Source: Komagataeibacter xylinus NBRC 15237 | GTDB lineage: Bacteria > Pseudomonadota > Alphaproteobacteria > Acetobacterales > Acetobacteraceae | Reading direction: 5' to 3' | Assembly: GCF_001571345.1 (NCBI RefSeq) | Contig: NZ_BCTP01000007.1 | Span: forward strand, 1 to 64,000 | DNA: 64,000 nucleotides | Made by a program: the position numbers and the translations under genes | The notes under the pieces: generated by a model | The model's database searches: none | Told to the model about the DNA's origin: nothing | Seen by the model: the letters and a program-made list of their open reading frames with translations, nothing else | Shown here: piece by piece, positions 18,236 to 26,476 of the stretch | Layout of the letters: each line of letters starts with the position of its first letter | Numbering within the stretch: position 1 is the first letter of the stretch

Positions 18236-18816
18236 TTTATGTTCTCTTTTTCTTGGTCATTATCCGAAATCTTACAATTTTACGTAGCGCTCAATTATGT
18301 ATAATGGGCATTCCGTTTTTTATCGAAGAAGCAACCAAGATATTCCTCAATAATGCCTGTTGCCACGAGATGCATGCCGCCGGGCATGGACCGTATCCAC
18401 ATCATGGCAGGCGTCGATGCGTTGGATCATGAGGTCAGGCACCGCCTGCGGGCTGGAATTGATGATGACCGCCACATTGATGCCCGGTGCGTGGCCCGGC
18501 TGATACTGGCCGTGTCATCGGGCGCGCTGTCATTGACACAGGCAATTTCCCCCACCCTGCCGGTCCGCTGCATGAGATGGGAAAGACGCAATTTTTCCCT
18601 TCCATTGTAACGCGGTAGTGAGGATTGTTGTGATGTCATGAAACGCGAGACGATATGGACATGAGGTTAATGACGCAGAGGTGCGATTTGAGCATATTTT
18701 GTGTGTTATCGCAAAAAACATCAGTGCGGAGCTTCCGTGCAGCGGACGCAGACAGCTTTCCCCACTGCGCCATGAGCTTTTAGCTGCCACAAAGCGCCAA
18801 GGTGACCATCAGCATT
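18236..18816. other. Intergenic region, partly AT-rich, with a possible decayed coding fragment
   Basis: The first 110 bp are AT-rich and probably hold the promoter of the mannosyltransferase. Between about 18350 and 18640 composition returns to GC-rich. The minus strand shows coding-like stretches in two frames (VGEIACVNDSAPDDT, then NVAVIINSSPQAVPDLMI), as expected for a frameshifted remnant. No family was recognised. Confidence 0.3.
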
Positions 18817-18846
18817 AAAAAAGCCGGTATGAAACCGGCTTTTTTA
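18817..18846 (-). terminator. Rho-independent terminator of the mla genes
   Basis: The stem AGCCGGT/ACCGGCT is flanked by A-run and T-run. On the minus strand it ends in six U, 37 bp after the mlaC stop. Confidence 0.85.
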
Positions 18847-18883
18847 TGTTTCCTGCCTGCCCCGCCACCGGCGGGGAAGGATT

Positions 18884-19498
18884 TCAGTGATGGTTGGCGA
18901 TCTGCTTGTCGAGCGCGCGCAGCAGGGCGTCCACATTGCCGCCATTGCGCGCGATGAAGGAGCCGTAATCCTGCCGCTGGGTCAGGCGCAGGCTTGCGCC
19001 TTCGCCCACCACGTCCACTACCTTGGGGCTGCCGCTGGTGGCGTTGATGATCCACTGCGTATCGGCCCCCGGCTGGCCGGGGCGGTTGATGACGGTGGAA
19101 ACAGCCGTGTCATCGCCCGAGGGCGCGCTTGAGCCCACCACGAAGGTCACGCCGCGATAGTCGCCGATCTTGTCGGTAATGGCGTTGACCAGCACCTGAT
19201 GGAACAGCTTGATGTAGCGGGTCTGCTGGTCGGGCGTGGCCGTGCGCCAGTAGCGGCCAAGGCAGTAGCGGCCGATGGCATCAACATCCACATACTGTTC
19301 GAGCAGGGGCAGGATGTCCTGCTTCTTCTTTTCCAGCGAGATGTCGCTGTTGACCACGCCAACGAGCTTGCTGCCAAACATGGTGACGAAGGAACGGGCC
19401 TGCGCGCCGGCATCAACCGCCCATGCTGAAGCAACAGGCATGGTGGCGAGTGCTGCCAGCAGGGCCAGTGCGTGGCGACGGGGGATGAATCTCTGCAT
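18884..19498 (-). CDS. mlaC: MlaC-type periplasmic phospholipid-binding protein
   Basis: A 204-residue secreted protein of the MlaC/Ttg2D family, which ferries phospholipids between the outer-membrane MlaA complex and the inner-membrane MlaFEDB transporter. A signal peptide (RRHALALLAALATMPVASAWA) precedes a helical domain and the family segments VDVDAIGRYCLGRYWRTAT and TSGSPKVVDVVGEGASL. It lies 20 bp downstream of mlaA, so the two periplasm/outer-membrane components form an operon. No mlaFED genes are present here. Confidence 0.93.
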   Translation of the reverse strand: MQRFIPRRHALALLAALATMPVASAWAVDAGAQARSFVTMFGSKLVGVVNSDISLEKKKQDILPLLEQYVDVDAIGRYCLGRYWRTATPDQQTRYIKLFHQVLVNAITDKIGDYRGVTFVVGSSAPSGDDTAVSTVINRPGQPGADTQWIINATSGSPKVVDVVGEGASLRLTQRQDYGSFIARNGGNVDALLRALDKQIANHH

Positions 19499-19518
19499 CG
19501 CTGTGTCCCTTTTTTTGG

Positions 19519-20337
19519 TTATTTCGTGTGGTACCAGTCAGGCACGGTGGCCCGATGGTCGTTCTTTATGGCTTCGGCCATCGCCTTGCGCTGCTGCTGG
19601 TAGGCGCTGCGGATGGTGGCGTAAGGGTCGAGCGAATCCTTCATCACCTGGTCAAGCGCATCGACATTGGTGGCCATGCCGTTGATGGTGCCCATGATGT
19701 TGTAGGCCCAGTTGAAGGTCAGCAGCCCGTAGCCGCGCGGCACGTAGTTCCATGGCGAGAGACCCACGTCGATACCGTAGCCGATGCCATCACGGAAAGA
19801 GGACGGGCCGAGCGCCGGCAGGAACAGGTACGGCCCCGAGGGCACGCCCCATGTGGCCAGGGTCAGGCCGGCATCGTTGTCATGATGCTTGTAGCCTGCA
19901 TAGTTCGCCACATCGATCAGCCCGCCAATGCCGACAGTCATGTTGATGCACCAGCGCACGAAGGCGTCACCCGCGCGGCGGGGCTTGCCTGCGCCCACGT
20001 CGTTGAAGAACACCACCGGCTCGTTCATGGTCTGGTACAGGCCGCCAAACGCATTGCGCAGCGGGCGCGGCACGGCCCAGATATAGGCCTTGGCCACCGG
20101 GCGCAGGGTGTATTTGTTGGCCCACATGGTCAGGCCGAAGGCCTTGCGGTTGAGCTTTTCGTAGCGGTCGTTGGCTTCCTTGTATTCAGCCAGGGCGTCC
20201 GGGTCGGTGGGCGGCGGGGCCGCGCATGAGGCAAGCCCCAGCAGGCCCAGCATCACCCCCACGACGCGCAGCGCCGGACGACGCGGGGACGGGAACGGGC
20301 GGGACGACCAAGAATTCGATCCTGTCTCTGCGCGCAT
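19519..20337 (-). CDS. mlaA: MlaA (VacJ-like) outer-membrane lipoprotein
   Basis: A 272-residue lipoprotein that removes misplaced phospholipids from the outer leaflet of the outer membrane. The lipobox is LASC within GVMLGLLGLASCAAPP. The mature part shows the family motifs DPLE-like entry (NDRYEKLNRKAFGLTMW), VVFFNDVGAGKPRRAGDAFVRWCINMTVGIGG and GPYLFLPALGPSSFRDG. The start at 20337 (MRAETGSN) has a purine-rich GAGGGAAG upstream; an in-frame ATG at 20376 is a weaker alternative. It is cotranscribed with mlaC. Confidence 0.93.
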   Translation of the reverse strand: MRAETGSNSWSSRPFPSPRRPALRVVGVMLGLLGLASCAAPPPTDPDALAEYKEANDRYEKLNRKAFGLTMWANKYTLRPVAKAYIWAVPRPLRNAFGGLYQTMNEPVVFFNDVGAGKPRRAGDAFVRWCINMTVGIGGLIDVANYAGYKHHDNDAGLTLATWGVPSGPYLFLPALGPSSFRDGIGYGIDVGLSPWNYVPRGYGLLTFNWAYNIMGTINGMATNVDALDQVMKDSLDPYATIRSAYQQQRKAMAEAIKNDHRATVPDWYHTK

Positions 20338-20672
20338 ACTCGTTTCCGCTTCCCTCTGTCTTTGCTTCACCGTCATGCTGGCATGGCGGGGTGGCCCAAT
20401 GTGTTTGCAAGAATCCTGAACCGGGCGATACCGCCCCTTTCTCGCGTCACTCTCTAGCATGGGATGGCTGTTGTGCAATCCGCTAGCCCGATGATGAGGG
20501 AAGATTGTGGCTGCCCTGCAGGGTGCACATGGGGCTGAACCCGGCCCGCATGGGCCTGGGGGAAGGGGATGCTGGCAGAATTGCCGCGTTGGGTGTGACG
20601 TAAAATCCACATCTCGACAACGCCACCGCAGGAACGCGGTGGCACCGGATCACGCTTTGTTGAACGCGCCCG
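20338..20672. other. Intergenic region between thyX and mlaA
   Basis: It holds a perfect 8-bp stem, GCCACCGC/GCGGTGGC at 20622-20643, just after thyX on the minus strand. This may end thyX transcription, although no U-run follows. The rest presumably contains the mlaA promoter. No gene was seen. Confidence 0.4.
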
Positions 20673-21629
20673 TCAGCCTTGGCGGACCAGCCGGGGCGCG
20701 ATTTCGGGGAACATCTCGGCAAGCTCGCGTGCTTCGCGCCGGCTCAGTCCGTGGGTTGCGGGGTCGATGTCCTGCCCGCCCATGGCCACGCGCAGCACGC
20801 GCAGCGCGGGGCCTGACAGCAGCACGGCGTCGCGCATGTAGTCGGTAAACGCCTCGTAGGTGAACGGCGCCCATTTTTCCACGATCTGCAGGATGGCGTC
20901 GGCATAGGCGCGGATTTCGTACTGGGCGTGGCTGTCGGCGCGCAGCCGCAGGAAGTGCAGCAGGTTCCACAGGTTAATCTGCCAGTAGAACTGGGTCATG
21001 ATGTTGACCGGCAGGTTCATGCGCGCAAGCTCGCGGGCGATGGCGGGGCGCGAGGGGTCGCGCTTCTCACCGTTTTCATCCTCGTTGAGCAGGTCGAGAT
21101 AGTGGTCATAGCAGCGCGAGGCGTCATTGCGCAGGATGTCGAGCACCTCGGCGGCCTGCTCGGGCGGCAGGGCATCGGCGCGGCCCTGCTTGTTATTGGT
21201 GGACTGGGCCGCGATATCCTCGGGGCGGGGGAAGTAGAATTCCTTCTCCAGCACCGAATAGCGCGCCGAATATTCATTGATGCTGGCGGTGCGGTGGCGG
21301 AACCACTGGCGCGTGACGAATATGGGCGCGCGCACATGCAGCTTGATCACGGCCAGCTCGAACGGGCTGGTGTGGCGGTGGCGCATGAGGTAGCGGATCA
21401 GGCCCCGGTCATCGGACGTGCTGCGCGTGCCCTTGCCGTAGGAGACGCGCGCACCCTGCACGATGCCGCTATCGCCGCCCATGTAGTCCACCGCGCGCAC
21501 GAAGCCGGTCTCGAGCACGGGAATGGGTGAATACAGCACGTCTTCCACCGCGGGCACGACCAGGCGGCGGGTCTGGGCCCATCCGGCGCGGGCTGCCTCG
21601 ATTGCCGATTTCTGCTCGCTGGAAAACAT
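20673..21629 (-). CDS. thyX: Flavin-dependent thymidylate synthase ThyX
   Basis: A 318-residue FAD enzyme that makes dTMP from dUMP with methylene-tetrahydrofolate and NADPH. The ThyX motif RHR-x5-NE-x-SAR is present as RHRTASINEYSARY, preceded by SPFELAVIKLHVRAPIFVTRQW. IARELARMNLPVNIMTQFYWQINLWNL matches the flavin/dUMP-binding helices. The start at 21629 (MFSSEQKSAIE) has TAGGA nearby; in-frame ATGs at 21650 and further upstream are less convincing. Confidence 0.95.
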   Translation of the reverse strand: MFSSEQKSAIEAARAGWAQTRRLVVPAVEDVLYSPIPVLETGFVRAVDYMGGDSGIVQGARVSYGKGTRSTSDDRGLIRYLMRHRHTSPFELAVIKLHVRAPIFVTRQWFRHRTASINEYSARYSVLEKEFYFPRPEDIAAQSTNNKQGRADALPPEQAAEVLDILRNDASRCYDHYLDLLNEDENGEKRDPSRPAIARELARMNLPVNIMTQFYWQINLWNLLHFLRLRADSHAQYEIRAYADAILQIVEKWAPFTYEAFTDYMRDAVLLSGPALRVLRVAMGGQDIDPATHGLSRREARELAEMFPEIAPRLVRQG

Positions 21630-21994
21630 GTGTCCTACCGCCTCGTTCATATGCATCACCACAAGGACGCGGGCCATACCATATGGGCCAGACCATATAA
21701 AGCGGCACGTCGGTCCAGCAGCCCGCATGACCTGCCGCAACCATGTGGCTCTGACCCGGTTTTACGGCGGCATCATGGCGCATGCTCACGCCTGGGGGCA
21801 ATCAAATCCATGCTCGGGCAGGGCCTGTAACCGCCAGTCAGCGGCATTGCCATGGCTGTTATGGCGGGCAGGCACAAAATTTCCCCCCCCTCGCGCGTGG
21901 ATGGAATTGTGGCTGGCGGGTCGCGTGCCCTGGCATGCGTATCCCCTTGCCAGATGCGGGGCGAACACCTATGTTGGAAAGTGCAGGAGGGGCT

Positions 21995-22275
21995 TGCCCC
22001 TTGGCTATGGCGATAAACGGCGCGTGGAATAAGTGTTGTGGACCCGGGGGCGGTACCCGGCGTCTCCACCAGTTTCCCTCCCAGGTGGGGGATATGGGGA
22101 CGAAACAGGCTCGACACGCATGGTAAAGACCCGCCTTTTGCCCGGCATTGTACCACCGTTATCGGGCTAAATCACAAGTGCCAACGATAACTCAGAGGTG
22201 CTCGCTGTCGCTGCATAAGCGATAAGCGCGGTTCGGGAGGGCACCGGGCAACAGAAGCCCTCCCACCTTTTCTTC
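21995..22275 (+). ncRNA. ssrA: Circularly permuted two-piece tmRNA
   Basis: The acceptor half comes first in the DNA and ends in the tRNA-like GGAC-CCGGG-loop-CCCGG-CGTCTCCACCA at 22040-22071. After about 24 bp the coding half begins at 22096 with GGGGACGAAACAGGCTCGAC. GGGGAC pairs with GTCTCC of the acceptor end, and GGCTCGAC matches the conserved tmRNA 5' segment. The tag frame at 22180-22218 reads ANDNSEVLAVAA followed by TAA. A stem GGGAGGGC/GCCCTCCC (22235-22264) and TTTTCTT close the gene. This order is the known alphaproteobacterial permutation, in which the loop is excised to give two RNAs. The 5' boundary of the acceptor piece is approximate. Confidence 0.93.
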
Positions 22276-22459
22276 TGCTCATGTTAGGTTGATGACGCGG
22301 TATCCGCTTCGTGAAGGGATGCCGCGCGCCCGTGGCTTGCCATGCCATGAAGTTTGACGCACAGCTTGGTGCTGTGGCACGGCGTGGTCCGAACCCGCAT
22401 GTCTGCAAAAATCCGTTCCGGGTCAGCATTGCCCGGGCGGATGTACGGAGAAGTCCGAA

Positions 22460-23044
22460 ATGTCCGATGATCACGACGAGGAAAACGGTTTCGATGCCGC
22501 CATCCCCGACAGCCTCATGCCCTATGATTCCTGGATCGAGGATTCATACCGCCATGTCATGCTGCGCGCGCTTGATTACGCCGCAGCCCACGGCCTGCCC
22601 GGCGATCATCATTTCTACCTGACATTCAGGACCGACTGGCCAGGCGTTGAAATGCCCGACCGCCTGCGCGCGCAGTACCCTCACGAGATCACGATCGTGC
22701 TCCAGCACCAGTTCTGGGATCTCAAGATCGACCGCGCGCGCCAGATTGTCTCGGTCGGGCTGTCATTTGGCGGCGTTCCCTCCACGCTGGTGATTCCGAT
22801 GGCCGCCATCTCAGCCTTTGCCGATCCGCATATCCGCCTTGCCCTGCGCTTCAGCGTGCCCGAGCAGCCGCCCGTTCCTGCCGCCCCCGAGGGCGAGAAC
22901 GTGGTGCCGGTACAGCCCGCGGCCGCAGCACAGCCTGCCGCACCCGCAGCACAGGAAGGCAAGGGCGCAAAGGAGAAGGGCGACGGCTCGCAGGTTGTAA
23001 GTCTTGCCGCCTTCCGCAAGCGCGGACCGGGCGGGCCGGGCTGA
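22460..23044 (+). CDS. sspB: SspB-like ClpXP adaptor
   Basis: A 194-residue protein of the alphaproteobacterial SspB family, which binds ssrA-tagged proteins and delivers them to ClpXP. The folded part (about residues 20-135) contains MLRALDYAAAHGLPGDHHFYLTF, PHEITIVLQHQFWDLKI and VSVGLSFGGVPSTLVIPMAAI. A proline/alanine-rich linker leads to the terminal peptide VVSLAAFRKR, the expected ClpX-docking tail. It lies about 185 bp after the tmRNA gene in the same direction, so tag and tag-reader are neighbours. Confidence 0.9.
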   Translation: MSDDHDEENGFDAAIPDSLMPYDSWIEDSYRHVMLRALDYAAAHGLPGDHHFYLTFRTDWPGVEMPDRLRAQYPHEITIVLQHQFWDLKIDRARQIVSVGLSFGGVPSTLVIPMAAISAFADPHIRLALRFSVPEQPPVPAAPEGENVVPVQPAAAAQPAAPAAQEGKGAKEKGDGSQVVSLAAFRKRGPGGPG

Positions 23045-23148
23045 GCCACATCAACCATCCGGGTGCGCCGGATGCACCGGACGCGCCCTGATTCCATAAC
23101 GCCGCCACCCGGAACCAATCCGGGGGAAAAGGCAGAGGAGAGTGTCCG

Positions 23149-24801
23149 TTGAACGTATCCGCACCCGCGCGCAAGCCATTCGTGTATGGCCCGCTCTTTC
23201 CGTTGCATGATGATGACACACCGTGGAAGAAGCTTGAGATCGAGGGCATCACCACCTCGGTCCTCGCGGGCCGCACGGTGGTCCATATCCGCCCCGATGC
23301 GCTGACGGCACTCGCCGCCCGCGCCTTCAATGACGTGGCGCACCTGCTGCGGCCGGGCCATCTCGCGCAGCTTGCCAAAATCCTCAAAGACCCCGAGGCG
23401 TCGGAGAACGACCGCTTCGTGGCGATGGACCTGCTCAAGAACGCCTGCATCGCGGCAGGCGGTGTGCTGCCCATGTGCCAGGATACCGGCACCGCCATCG
23501 TGTATGGCAAGAAGGGCCAGCGCGTGTGGGTGGATGGCAATGAGGAGGAAGCCTTCTCGCGCGGGGTGTATGATACCTATACCGGCACGGCGCTGCGCTA
23601 TTCGCAGATGGCCCCGGTCTCCATGTTCGAGGAAGTGAACACCGGCACCAACCTGCCGGTGCAGTTCCATATCTCGGCCACACCGGGCGACTACCATGCC
23701 GAGCAGATGGACCTGATGTTCATCGCCAAGGGCGGCGGGTCGGCCAACAAGACCTTCCTGTTCCAGGAGACGCGGGCACTCCTGTCCAACAAGGAAAACC
23801 TGCTGAAATGGCTCGATGGCAAGATCCGCACGCTGGGCACCTCCGCCTGCCCGCCCTACCATCTTGCCGTGGTGATTGGCGGCATGTCGGCCGAGCAGAA
23901 CCTCGAGACCGTCAAGCTCGCCTCGACCCGCTGGCTCGACAGCCTGCCCACCGAGGGCAGCGTGCACGGCCATGCCTTCCGTGATCTTGAGATGGAAGGG
24001 GAAATTCACAAGCTGACCCAGCGCCTCGGCATTGGCGCGCAGTTTGGCGGCAAGTATTTCTGCCACGACGTGCGCGTGGTGCGCCTGCCGCGCCATGGCG
24101 CGTCGCTGCCGGTGGGAATCGGGGTGTCGTGCTCGGCTGACCGGCAGGTCAAGGCGCGGATCACGGGCGATGGCGTGTTCCTTGAACAGCTCGAGACCGA
24201 TCCCGCCCGCTTCCTGCCCGAGACCACGGATGACGACCTCGAGGGTGAGGCGGTGCAGATTGACCTCAACCAGCCGATGGACAAGATCCGCCGCAAGCTC
24301 TCGCAATACCCCGTGCGCACGCGCCTGTCGCTGACCGGCACGATGGTGGTGGCGCGCGACATCGCCCATGCCAAGTTCCGCGAACGGCTGGAGAAGGGCG
24401 AGGGCCTGCCGCAATACCTCAAGGACCACCCCGTCTATTACGCTGGCCCTGCCAAGACGCCAGAGGGCATGCCCACCGGCGCGTTCGGCCCCACCACGGC
24501 TGGCCGCATGGACAGCTATGTTGCCATGTTGCAAAAGGCAGGCGGCTCCTATGTCATGCTGGCCAAGGGCAACCGCTCCAAGGCGGTGCGCACGGCGTGC
24601 CATGAATATGGCGGCTTCTATCTCGGCTCCGTCGGCGGCCCTGCCGCCCGCCTTGCGCAGGACTGCATCCGCAAGGTCGAGGTGCTGGAATACCCCGAAC
24701 TGGGCATGGAAGCGGTGTGGAAGATCGAGGTCGAGAATTTTCCGGCCTTTATCGTGATCGACGACAAGGGTAATGATTTTTATGATGGCCTGACCGGCTG
24801 A
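23149..24801 (+). CDS. fumA: Class I fumarate hydratase (4Fe-4S)
   Basis: 550 residues, the usual size of FumA/FumB-type enzymes that interconvert fumarate and malate in the TCA cycle. Cysteines expected to hold the oxygen-sensitive 4Fe-4S cluster occur in [28 protein letters not shown] and [14 protein letters not shown]. The C-terminal beta half has [15 protein letters not shown] and [28 protein letters not shown]. Translation appears to start at a TTG with GAGGAG eight bases upstream. The gene is probably transcribed alone or with the VOC gene that follows. Confidence 0.95.
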   Translation: MNVSAPARKPFVYGPLFPLHDDDTPWKKLEIEGITTSVLAGRTVVHIRPDALTALAARAFNDVAHLLRPGHLAQLAKILKDPEASENDRFVAMDLLKNACIAAGGVLPMCQDTGTAIVYGKKGQRVWVDGNEEEAFSRGVYDTYTGTALRYSQMAPVSMFEEVNTGTNLPVQFHISATPGDYHAEQMDLMFIAKGGGSANKTFLFQETRALLSNKENLLKWLDGKIRTLGTSACPPYHLAVVIGGMSAEQNLETVKLASTRWLDSLPTEGSVHGHAFRDLEMEGEIHKLTQRLGIGAQFGGKYFCHDVRVVRLPRHGASLPVGIGVSCSADRQVKARITGDGVFLEQLETDPARFLPETTDDDLEGEAVQIDLNQPMDKIRRKLSQYPVRTRLSLTGTMVVARDIAHAKFRERLEKGEGLPQYLKDHPVYYAGPAKTPEGMPTGAFGPTTAGRMDSYVAMLQKAGGSYVMLAKGNRSKAVRTACHEYGGFYLGSVGGPAARLAQDCIRKVEVLEYPELGMEAVWKIEVENFPAFIVIDDKGNDFYDGLTG

Positions 24802-24819
24802 GACGTCATCCTATGGGGC

Positions 24820-24844
24820 GTCCGGCCTGCCCGTCGGGCCGGAC
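24820..24844 (+). other. Hairpin after the fumarase gene
   Basis: The arms GTCCGGCC and GGCCGGAC form a perfect 8-bp stem in the 64-bp gap before the VOC gene. There is no U-run, so it may stabilise the upstream mRNA end or attenuate; which one is not decidable from sequence. Confidence 0.5.
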
Positions 24845-24865
24845 AACCGAAGGTTAGGGAGCGCC

Positions 24866-25258
24866 ATGCGTTTTACCGTCGATCGTCTTGACCACCTTGT
24901 GGTGAGTGTGCGGGACCTTGAGGTCTCGGCCTCGTGGTACCAGCGCGTGCTGGGCATGGAGCGCGAGGAATACGGGCGCAACAACCGTACGGCGCTGAAA
25001 TTCGGCGGCCAGAAGATCAACCTCCGCCCGCATGGGGCCGAGGGCTGGGTCACGGCGGAAGATGCACTGCCCGGCACCAATGACCTGTGTTTTACCACAG
25101 CACTCAACAGCGTGGATGTAATTGAACACCTGGAAAAATGCGGCGTGCGCGTAACCGAGGGGCCTGTGGCCCGCCTGGGCGCACTCGGGCCGGTCACCTC
25201 GGTCTACTGCCATGACCCGGATGGCAACCTGATCGAGATCGCCTCATATCAGGGGTAG
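24866..25258 (+). CDS. VOC (glyoxalase/dioxygenase superfamily) protein
   Basis: 130 residues with two beta-alpha-beta-beta-beta units. The first metal ligand is probably His in VDRLDHLVVSVRDLEVSASWY, and the closing Glu is in CHDPDGNLIEIASY. This layout is shared by glyoxalase-like, fosfomycin-resistance-like and dioxygenase-like VOC proteins, so the substrate is not defined. It lies close behind fumA, and repeat copy 3 follows its stop. Confidence 0.85.
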   Translation: MRFTVDRLDHLVVSVRDLEVSASWYQRVLGMEREEYGRNNRTALKFGGQKINLRPHGAEGWVTAEDALPGTNDLCFTTALNSVDVIEHLEKCGVRVTEGPVARLGALGPVTSVYCHDPDGNLIEIASYQG

Positions 25259-25266
25259 TATCGGAT

Positions 25267-25349
25267 AAAAGTTTTTGGGTGCCGCCTTTTCTCAAAAAGG
25301 CGGCATTTTTTCGAAGCTTTTTTGAAAAAAGCTTCACCCAAAACTTTTG
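25267..25349 (+). repeat. Dispersed palindromic element, copy 3
   Basis: Inverted ends AAAAGTTTTTGGGTG and CACCCAAAACTTTTG enclose GCCGCCTTTT/AAAAGGCGGC and GAAGCTTTTTT/AAAAAAGCTTC. It fills almost the whole gap between the convergent VOC and PEBP genes. Confidence 0.88.
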
Positions 25350-25844
25350 TTATTTAGGCTTCTTGCCATAAACGGCAGTCAGCCTGGCCGAGCCAAGGCT
25401 GTGCTGGTTGATCACGAATCCCACCATCGCGCCGGAGGCATCGTTCGGCAGTTCGACCTGCGCGATGTCAAGCGCGTGGATGGTGAAGATGTAGTGATGC
25501 TCCGGCCCCGGCGGGGGGGCTGCGCCGCCATACACGTTGCCGCCAAAGTCGGTGCGCGTCATCTCGGCATGTTCCGGCAGGCTGTTGTCGCCCGAGCCAG
25601 CGCCCGCGGGCAGCGAGGTGACATCGGCAGGGATGTTGATGACAACCCAGTGCCACCAGCCCGAGCCGGTGGGCGCATCGGGGTCATACATGGTGATGGC
25701 GAAGCTCTTGGTGCCCGCGGGCGGGTCCTGCCATGCCAGCGGCGGCGAGATGTTGCCGCCGCAATAGCCCATGCCTTCAAACACCTGGGCTTCAGGCAGG
25801 CGGTCGCCATCGTTGAAGGAGCGGCTGGTCAGTGTAAACGTCAT
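25350..25844 (-). CDS. YbhB/YbcL-family PEBP protein
   Basis: A 164-residue phosphatidylethanolamine-binding-protein-like protein. The ligand pocket motifs are present as YDPDAPTGSGWWHWVV and GGAAPPPGPEHHYIFTIHAL. The N-terminal SRSFNDGDRLPEAQVFEGMGYCGGNISPPL is typical of bacterial YbhB. The cellular role of these proteins is poorly defined; the fold binds phosphate or carboxylate ligands. There is no signal peptide. Confidence 0.92.
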   Translation of the reverse strand: MTFTLTSRSFNDGDRLPEAQVFEGMGYCGGNISPPLAWQDPPAGTKSFAITMYDPDAPTGSGWWHWVVINIPADVTSLPAGAGSGDNSLPEHAEMTRTDFGGNVYGGAAPPPGPEHHYIFTIHALDIAQVELPNDASGAMVGFVINQHSLGSARLTAVYGKKPK

Positions 25845-25907
25845 GTGATTTTCCTGCTTTTCGTGCCGTGGCTGGCGCGAATAGGGGGAGGGTAATGGCG
25901 CCGGGAA

Positions 25908-26135
25908 TTACCAGTTCTGGCTGATGAGCCAGAATTCTTCCGAGGTCAGGGTAATGACCTGATCGTTGTTCTTGCTCTCGGCAGCGGCGCGGGCCAGGGC
26001 CTCGATGCGCTGGATCATGATGGTCTTGCGCTGGTGGGCCTCGCTGCGGTCCTTTTCTTCCACCGTTTCGAGCACATGCAGCGCGGTCTTGCAGGCGCGG
26101 GCAATACGGACGGCATCAAGGGCGGCGTAGGACAT
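25908..26135 (-). CDS. Small hypothetical protein
   Basis: 75 residues starting MSYAALDAVRIARACKTALHVLETVEEKD, mostly helical and charged and ending SEEFWLISQNW. The start is chosen because GGAG lies nine bases upstream. The same frame stays open further 5' but there runs through repeat copy 4 and is unlikely to be coding. No family was recognised. It is 63 bp upstream of the PEBP gene in the same direction, so the two may be cotranscribed. Confidence 0.65.
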   Translation of the reverse strand: MSYAALDAVRIARACKTALHVLETVEEKDRSEAHQRKTIMIQRIEALARAAAESKNNDQVITLTSEEFWLISQNW

Positions 26136-26287
26136 GGCATAACTCCATAAATTTCGCGGCATCCGGCTGCGCCGGGTGCGGGCGGGAACATTCCCGTGCG
26201 GGAATCGCTGCCGCATTGTGGCTTTCCCGGCTGCGTCTGTCCAACACCGCCATGCGGCAGACGCACGAAGCGTATTGAAAAACGGAA

Positions 26288-26369
26288 TGAAAGTTTCCGG
26301 GTGCCGCCTTTTTTCAAAAAGGCGGCGTTCCCTGAAGCTTTTTGAAAAAAGCTTCACCAAAAACTTTTC
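26288..26369 (+). repeat. Dispersed palindromic element, copy 4
   Basis: TGAAAGTTTCCGGGTG and CACCAAAAACTTTTCCA form the ends. The inner stems are GCCGCCTTTTT/AAAAAGGCGGC and GAAGCTTTTT/AAAAAGCTTC. This is the only copy between divergent gene starts (25908 gene and queA), so it cannot serve simply as a shared terminator. Confidence 0.88.
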
Positions 26370-26476
26370 CATGATTTGCGGCATATGCCGTGATCAGGCG
26401 TTTTCAGCAGTTTCTTTGTAAGGGCCATGAGAGTTCATGCTGGCAACCGGGGTGCGGATTCCGTAAAGGGAGCCGC

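Noticed and set aside
16859-18816. A genomic island with mobile genes
   Set aside because: Composition is deviant, but no integrase, transposase, direct repeats or tRNA junction could be found at its borders.
22681-24603. A 640-codon open frame opposite fumA
   Set aside because: Long antisense frames are common in GC-rich genes. It mirrors the fumarase codons, has low-complexity content and overlaps a certain gene entirely.
26136-26384. Upstream extension of the small minus-strand protein encoding KLFSKSF-like sequence
   Set aside because: The extension runs through repeat copy 4; similar peptides (KLFEKSFTKNF) arise from the other copies in open frames. They are by-products of the repeat, not proteins.
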